From the NCBI GenBank assembly GCA_019115485.1, contig DXDM01000045.1:1-37912 (forward strand): 37,912 bases of DNA, written 5' to 3'. Origin of the DNA: Candidatus Barnesiella excrementavium (GTDB taxonomy: Bacteria > Bacteroidota > Bacteroidia > Bacteroidales > Barnesiellaceae). Shown piece by piece: positions 32,331-37,912 of the stretch. Both the position numbers and the translations under genes were made by a program. Every line of letters begins with the position of its first letter. Position 1 is the first letter of the stretch. The notes beneath the pieces were generated by a model. That model saw only the letters and a program-made list of their open reading frames with translations, had not been told where the DNA came from and did no database searches.

Positions 32331-34376
32331 ACCCGCAACTCATACACCGTCTGCTTGTAGCTGGTGAACGGCAGGAATCCCAATTTGTCAAAGCGATACC
32401 CGACATAGGTCTTCAAGTCCGAGGCGTTGAATCGTTGAGCTACATCGATTTCGGACCCATCGAGAGTCTGATACAGTACGTTTTCATTGATGAGAATCGG
32501 ATTGATGCGAGTCAGAACGGGATCCAGACTCCATTGCAGCAGTGTACCGCCATACGACGGTGAACTGCCGGTAAGTACCTCGACGCAATTCTTGGGGATA
32601 CGTACCGTCCTGGTTACAAACGGTGAGTACAAACCGTCGGTATAGGCTACATCTACTTTATAGACGGCTTGTGTAGAAGTCAAGTCGTTATCCACATATC
32701 CTTCGGCAGTGGGCTGAGCTATCAATATATCGTTACGGAACACCCGATAATTCTTCACGTTCCCGGTTGCCGGTCGGTCCCAGGTTAAGGTAACAATACC
32801 CCGTTTGGCTGCGGCGACAAAGTTACCGACGCCTTCGGGTTCTTCGCCTTTGACAAATGAAAAGGAAATAAGGCCATTGGTTTCGGCAATATCGTTGAGT
32901 GCCGCATAGGCATATTTCCCGTCATTGGAGTGAAGAGCCGGCAGGGTGACGTCGGAGAGAGTTGTCTTGTTTGATGACCCCGGAAACGGAGTTCCCGGCG
33001 AATTGATATTGCCATACGATTCGGGAGTATCGCCCGGCAGACTGTTGGACGAAGCACACACGGTATAAAGGCTCTGATAGCTGCTGGAATTGACTTTGTT
33101 CATGTTTATCCGTGATGCTATGCGACTTTCGTCGGCGTGATAGATAATCAGTCCGTGACCCGGCAAGGCTCGGTCGAAACGGCTCTGTTGCCGATTCTCC
33201 AACACATAGTAATCGCCCTCCCGCATGGTATTGACAATATAGGCTACCGGCTCGTCGGTCGCAGCTGGCATTTGGGTGATGCTTTGGGTCTCGGAAAGTA
33301 CGGTCGGGGTAACCCACCCGAACTGTATCTTCTGCCACATGTTGCAGTGGCTGGGCGAATCGCCCGACCGCCCGTAAGAGCCCCAGGCTCCACCTCCCAT
33401 CAAATCCCATTCGCCGGTACCTAAATAGGATCCGTTCTGTTCGTAATCCACGTCGTAATAGTCGGGGGCTCCCAGGTTGTGGCCAAATTCGTGACAGAAG
33501 ACCCCTACGGTCATCATCGACAACATGGGAACATTAAAGAGTAACTCGGGTTGAATGGTGTAGGTACGCACCTGTATATTGTCTACTAAAATATCGAACA
33601 ATTCACCGCTGTGTGACCATATGTCCATTGGTGCTGCCTGTCACCTCTCGTCCAGTTCCCTGATGAATGATGGAGAGGCCGTCGAGTTCGCCGTCGCCAT
33701 CGTTGTCAAATTGAGAGAAATCAATCTCGCCCTGGACTTTTGACAGGGCTTCACTGATGATTTCGGTCATATTTTCGGTGCTGTACATGTTCTTGTTTTT
33801 CGACAACTGAATCCACCCCACGACAGTCGTCTCCACGTCGAGTTGCCCGTAAGAATTTTCGAGGTAGAAGTCACGGAAACTCCCGGTTCCCTGATAGTTC
33901 TCCTCGTTCATCATTCTTTCGAAATCGTCTCGACCGAATGTAACCTGGGTATCGGCAAAATTGACAAGCAACATCAGCAACTTGCGGCGTCCGGTTGTGG
34001 GAAACGTTTCCTCTATTTGCAAATTATTGCTTGTTTGAGACTTCTTCAATTTCATCATCGACTGTCGGTCGAGCAATTTTATCCGACCGGCTGCCTGGCT
34101 ATCGTTGCCGGTATAGGGGATTGCCGATGCTACTACCCGGGCGTCGGCCTCCTGAGCATAGACCAGATATCCGTTGTCGGCTTTTTTCAGAATATGCCCG
34201 TCGAGCGACTCGAACCAGTGACAATGTTCATCACCCTTCAATTTATATTTTACAATTGTACCGTCTGGCTGAACATAGGAAATATCTCCCGGAAATGCCG
34301 GCATCGAAGATACCGGCATGCTCCAAAAGATATTCATCAGACAAACTATGCATAACCATTTTATACGCACATTCAT
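32315..34376 (-). pseudogene. M6-family secreted metalloprotease, frameshifted and C-terminally truncated
   Basis: Two frames make one protein. The first (34376 to 33603) has a signal peptide (WLCIVCLMNIFWSMPVSS), a propeptide-like region and RRKLLMLLVNFADTQVTF, up to DGELDGLSIIHQGTGRE. The second (entered near 33628) continues DIWSHSGELFDILVDN and holds the zinc site HEFGHNLGAPDYYD and GEWDLMGGGAWG, then a fibronectin-III-like domain (about residues 510-590 of the joined protein). One extra base in AATGGAC near 33625 accounts for the shift; read through it, 686 residues result. The protein ends abruptly at YELRVWRFI, where relatives would continue into another domain and a T9SS tail. Sequencing error cannot be excluded for the shift, but the truncation is independent of it. 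It is 15 bases downstream of the next broken gene. Confidence 0.8.
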
Positions 34377-34391
34377 CTTGGTTGATTTATT

Positions 34392-37234
34392 TTACTTTAC
34401 GAATTTTATACTGTACCCGTTAGTTGCAATGATATAAACGCCTCGGGGCCAATCGGCAATCGGCAAATAGAGGGTCGAACTATCGGCTCTTACCGAAGCC
34501 GTCAACCTACCTGATATCGAATAGATATCCACCCGGTCACCCGCATTCAGCCCGTCTACTTTCAAGGTAGAACCATCGACCGAAGCATAGATTCGTACAT
34601 TCGATTCAACTTCCGATACCGACGATACTTCTGTTATCTTTATCCAAGGCATGATAGTAAAGCTATATCCTTTCAGTTCGGGTGAAAACTCGTCGGCACG
34701 GCAATACTCACCGTCGGGTACATAATCGCTACCTTCGATAGCCATTTCGGGTTTCACATAAAGGGTGGTCTCACCATTGACATGTATCCGGGTATCGGCC
34801 CCAAAGAACGAGCCTACGGTCCACTCTTTGTCGAGATCCATCATCAACTTGTCAAACTCCAATGCGATGTAGAAGGTCCCGGTAACCTTGGTTACCTCGG
34901 CCAAATCCCAACCGATTCGCTTGTAAAGATAGATCTCCGAATCACCCAGTTTTTTGATAATGTTAGCAGTCTCTTCGTAGAAGGGATTTTCCAAATCGGG
35001 CTTGCCATCTTTCTCCGGATAAAATACCAACTTGACATTCTTGTCAGAATCGTCTTCTTGTCCCGTGTTCATGTATATATTATAAGACATCATGTTAAAG
35101 GAGACTGACGATACTTCAATTTCTTGATTGTCGGGAATTTCGAACCGTTCGGCAATCGCCCGGTAGTAGCGGTTGACCCCGACTGCATAGTGATACAGAA
35201 TATCATAAGTGTCGCGAGTCTGTATGGTCCCGTCTTCGCGATAGGCCGGAAGGTCGGCTTGCTGATAAACCAGGTCGAGTTGGTCGTTGGCAGTCGATAC
35301 GGCCTCCGAAGAAATCCCTTCATAATCGATAACATCAAAGTTCATATTGAGGGTAAACTCACTGTCTCCTCCCTTATTGGTTGCCATCAGTTTAATCGTG
35401 TAGTTTCCCGACTGTGTGAACGAGATATAGGGCTCACGAACGGTGGGATCGGAGATTTGAGCCGTGCCCGATACCGACCATTCATAACTGTCGGCATCTT
35501 CGACCTGATTGATTAACTTGTAGGGCTTGTTGGGAAATACCAGCGGCTGACCGCTGAGCAACGAGTTCAACGTATTCGACATGTAGATGGCTCCCGAAGG
35601 CGGCAATACGTCACTCGATTTTCTCAACGAGAAATTCTCGATGCAATAGTATCCATCGCTTGCGAGTTCGGAATTTGCCCAGAAGGCAAAGCAGTATTCA
35701 CCGGTAGTCTCGGGGGTATAGTTCAATGTTACCAACTCCCAATCGGTCATGATGCTGTCGGTTACGGTGAACAGTTCGTCTTGCATATCGTAGGCCTGTT
35801 CACGGCCTGCCGTAAACCTGAATGTGGCAGATTATCGCCACCCGGCAGATAGAGGTAGAACGAAACGGTATATTCTACTCCGCCTTCCATCTCCAGCATC
35901 GGCGTATAGGCGATGTCGCGACGCTCCCCGAATACCGACGGAGAAGCTACCATGTAGTATGCTCCCGATATAGCCGGTTTAGATCTCATAGCTGCCGTAA
36001 TAAAAGGTTCATCACCGGTAGCCAGCCAACCGACAGGCAGATAGGATACTCCGTCGTAGTGAGTCCGGTCGTCGAAAGTTTCCAAATAAGGGATAGAGGG
36101 GGCCCAACCGGGTTCGGCAATCTCGTCCGATTCGATTACGAAATCGTCGATTAACATGAATCCGTCCATGGAGAGTGCCGAGCAGGCCCAAAAGGCAAAA
36201 CAATATTGGGCTGTTTCGGTGGGGGTAAAGTTTATTTCCACCTTCTCCCAGCCCGATGTCGTTGTATTTTCGTAAGCTTTCAAGATGGTGGTTTGAGCCC
36301 CTATGTCCTGTCCGGTCCCTACGGTAAATTTGAAACTCGGGGTACGGGTAAGAGCTATCAGATTAAGATAAAACGATACCTGATAGGTTACTCCGGCTTC
36401 CATCTCCAACATCGGGGTGAAGGTTACATCGTTTCGTCCCGCCGAATAGCTGGGGTTGGCGAGCAGCAGATTCTCGCCCGAATTGGGAACATAACCATAA
36501 TCGTCGCCTTTGACGGTTTGAAATGCGTTGTCCGAGTTTGATACCCAACCGTTGGGCAATACGGCATCGGCGGTATAGTGGGTAGTGTCGTCAAACGACT
36601 CTTCATAAGGCAACGAGGCTTCCCAAACCGGCTCGGGTTCGGGTACTATCTCTTCGATTGAGAAGGTGTCGTAATAGACATCGCCTGCCGATGACAAGGT
36701 GGAACAGTTCCACAACCCTACACAATATTGACCGTCTTGCGAAGGGGTATAAATTACCTCGGCCAGCGTCCATTTGTCAATGGCTTTGTCACGGTCGTTA
36801 TACATGTAAGAGAGATGACTGTCATAATCCTGCCCCGTGCCCACGGTAATTTTCATCTCTGACGTACGAGGAGACAATCCGGGCATCATATACTTTACCC
36901 GTATCCTATAATCGGTACCGGCCTTCATTTCGAACAGAGGAGAGAAAGCCACGTCCTGACGGTTACTCATTTGCGGATAGCCCGACACAATGAAAAATTC
37001 TCCCGTATCGGCCATCTTATCATAGATCTTATATGATTGAACCGAGAAAGGAGTCTCACCCATCGCCACCCACCCATTGGGCAAAGCCTTGATTGTGCTG
37101 TCGGGATAATGACTGGGATCATCGAAAGTCTCTTCGTAAAGCACGTTTATCTCTTGTGCACGCAATGGTATGCTTAACAGACCCGTGACAAAAGCAAAAG
37201 CTATCAGCTTCGAAACAAGTAATCTTTTTCTCAT
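34392..37234 (-). pseudogene. Large secreted repeat protein with PKD-like domain and T9SS tail, frameshifted
   Basis: The joined product would be about 947 residues, starting at 37234 (MRKRLLVSKLIAFAFVTGLL, a signal peptide). Three tandem repeats of about 175 residues come first, each resembling choice-of-anchor J/MAM-like beta domains (YEESFDDTTHY; LPNGWV; FTPMLEMEAGV; QYCFAFW). A PKD-like domain follows (SYEWSVSGTAQISDPT; SGNYTIKLMATNKGG), then a further beta-rich region, and a C-terminal T9SS type A sorting domain (VDIYSISGRLTASV; WPRGVYIIATNGYSIKFVK). The frame is broken near 35824 by loss of one base: the shifted reading restores FRFTAGREQAYDMQDE, matching the repeat. The downstream frame has no plausible start of its own. 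It probably bound surface glycans or protein, but this is inference. A protease gene follows 15 bases later. Confidence 0.8.
35615..37150 (-). repeat. Three tandem ~175-residue coding repeats
   Basis: Repeat starts are near 37145, 36612 and 36092 (minus strand), spaced about 533 and 520 bases. Each unit runs from a FDD-x-x-HY motif through a GW motif and a GTGQD-like strand to QYCFAFW-type and IDDF-type motifs. The first unit is the most diverged. They encode successive beta domains of the surface protein. Confidence 0.75.
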
Positions 37235-37726
37235 AACTGCTACATTTTTGGGGATAAACAAATCGGACTCGAATGTCAAAAATTCAAACCTTCTCGATAA
37301 ATATAATAAATTAAAACAATAATTCATTATTATTCCAATAAAAATAACAATATTTTTTTAATCGATATAAAAATATTTCATTTTGATATTTTACCGAGAA
37401 GCTCAGATAGAGACAGGGCGAGGGATAGCGGCTGTATCTCTTTTGTAAAATTTCGCAGTAAGAAAAAGGGGGTATACCCAGATTTCTCAGAAAAAAATTG
37501 TTTTTTGAGTAGAACCCAAAGTACAACATTATTGATTGTTGGGTGGAGAAGGAAAAAGGAGGAGCATTTTCTCCCGCAAGACTCTGCATTCCCGACCAAA
37601 TGCTTAACGGTCTTGCAATAACGGATAATGTCGGCGTTGTGTGTTTTTGTGTTTCAGGTAGATAGATAGGATAACAAGATTGGTAGAACTCATGACACTC
37701 ATGTCATTGAGCACAATCAAACTTTG

Positions 37727-37756
37727 CAAAGATAGGACTTTATTCTTAAATACAAA
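37727..37756 (-). promoter_or_regulatory. Minus-strand promoter before the secreted-protein operon
   Basis: TATCTTTG (37727-37734) with TTTG (37753-37756) 18 bases upstream. If it drives the secreted-protein operon, the leader would be about 485 bases. Confidence 0.55.
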
Positions 37757-37877
37757 CGGTTTTTGAATTATTTTTTGCCGGACGTGGATTAAAGTCACTA
37801 ATGCAACTATGAATGCAAAGAAGCAAAAAATAATCTTACGGGACAATCAAAGTGAAGTTTTTCTCTGGGCCTTCTGT

Positions 37878-37885
37878 TAATTTTG
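37878..37885 (+). promoter_or_regulatory. -7 box at the right edge (plus strand)
   Basis: TAATTTTG matches TAnnTTTG and probably serves a gene beyond the window. The -33 region has only a T-rich run. Confidence 0.45.
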
Positions 37886-37912
37886 TACTGCACTTGTCGG
37901 ATATAAGCTGTA

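Larger units (their letters stand above)
37235..37912. other. AT-rich stretch without a supported gene
   Basis: About 680 bases, clearly richer in A and T than the rest, between the secreted-protein gene and the window end. It holds two promoter-like boxes (37727-37756 minus; 37878-37885 plus) and some long A/T runs. Frames at 37311-37589 (minus) lack any family pattern. A 32-residue frame (37604-37702, minus), MSVMSSTNLVILSIYLKHKN and onward, starts about 20 bases downstream of the minus promoter and might be a leader peptide; support is weak. Confidence 0.5.

Noticed and set aside
37311-37589. Minus-strand frame of 92 residues in the AT-rich end
   Set aside because: No family pattern, no promoter in place, and its end overlaps the region before the true start of the surface protein.
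37703-37846. N-terminal half of an 80-residue minus-strand frame with a hydrophobic start
   Set aside because: The predicted minus promoter at 37727-37756 lies within it, so only the last 32 residues could be on that transcript.
1-37912. CRISPR arrays, insertion sequences, integrases, phage or plasmid genes
   Set aside because: No regular short repeats with spacers, no transposase or integrase motifs and no target-site duplications were seen; topB alone is not a sign of a mobile element here, given its housekeeping neighbours.

Overview
The window looks like a chromosomal segment of a gut-type Bacteroidota, most likely order Bacteroidales. The evidence is promoter boxes of the form TAnnTTTG in front of most transcription units, almost no Shine-Dalgarno sequences, a Rho factor with a long disordered insert, short Bacteroidales-type AMP nucleosidase and PheS, PorT-like and LysM envelope proteins, and C-terminal type IX secretion (T9SS) sorting tails. 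Family and genus cannot be fixed from the sequence alone; Barnesiella-like relatives are a guess.

Layout. 1-6.3 kb (+): 3' end of a DsbD-type thiol:disulfide interchange protein, mazG, a secreted TlpA-like protein lacking its thioredoxin domain, topB and a NUDIX hydrolase. 6.3-10.6 kb (-): a YbaK deacylase, rho and tilS. 10.7-12.8 kb (+): pheS-crcB-nth. 12.9-15.4 kb (-): a GHL10 glycoside-hydrolase-like lipid or cell-wall sugar gene followed by manA. 15.5-19.3 kb (+): a TRIC-type channel and a GtrA / GT2 / GT39 membrane glycosylation set. 19.3-23.5 kb (+): a PhoB/PhoR-like two-component pair and an acyl-CoA ligase. 23.8-26.5 kb (+): a four-LysM protein with a periplasmic-binding fold, translationally coupled to a PorT-like barrel. 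26.5-28.3 kb (-): amn-holA. 28.4-29.2 kb (+): a stand-alone HSDR_N nuclease-like protein and a minimal MGMT-family protein. 29.3-30.2 kb (-): a secreted protein with a T9SS-like tail. 30.45-30.70 kb (-): a compact non-coding RNA unit encoding SRP RNA and tRNA-Thr(UGU). 30.9-31.8 kb (+): bioB. 32.0-37.2 kb (-): two large secreted-protein genes, each broken by a one-base frameshift, followed by a tiny membrane protein and an XRE regulator. 37.3-37.9 kb is an AT-rich intergenic stretch with promoter signals.

Most of the first 31.8 kb is housekeeping and intact. The unusual part is 29.3-37.9 kb: secreted T9SS-type genes, frameshifts, an apparent deletion joint fusing a metalloprotease tail to a membrane-protein/XRE cassette, an orphan 30-bp perfect palindrome, and an SRP RNA lying only four bases from a tRNA. 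I do not see insertion sequences, CRISPR arrays, phage genes or attachment sites. All product names are from motif reading; no database search was possible.
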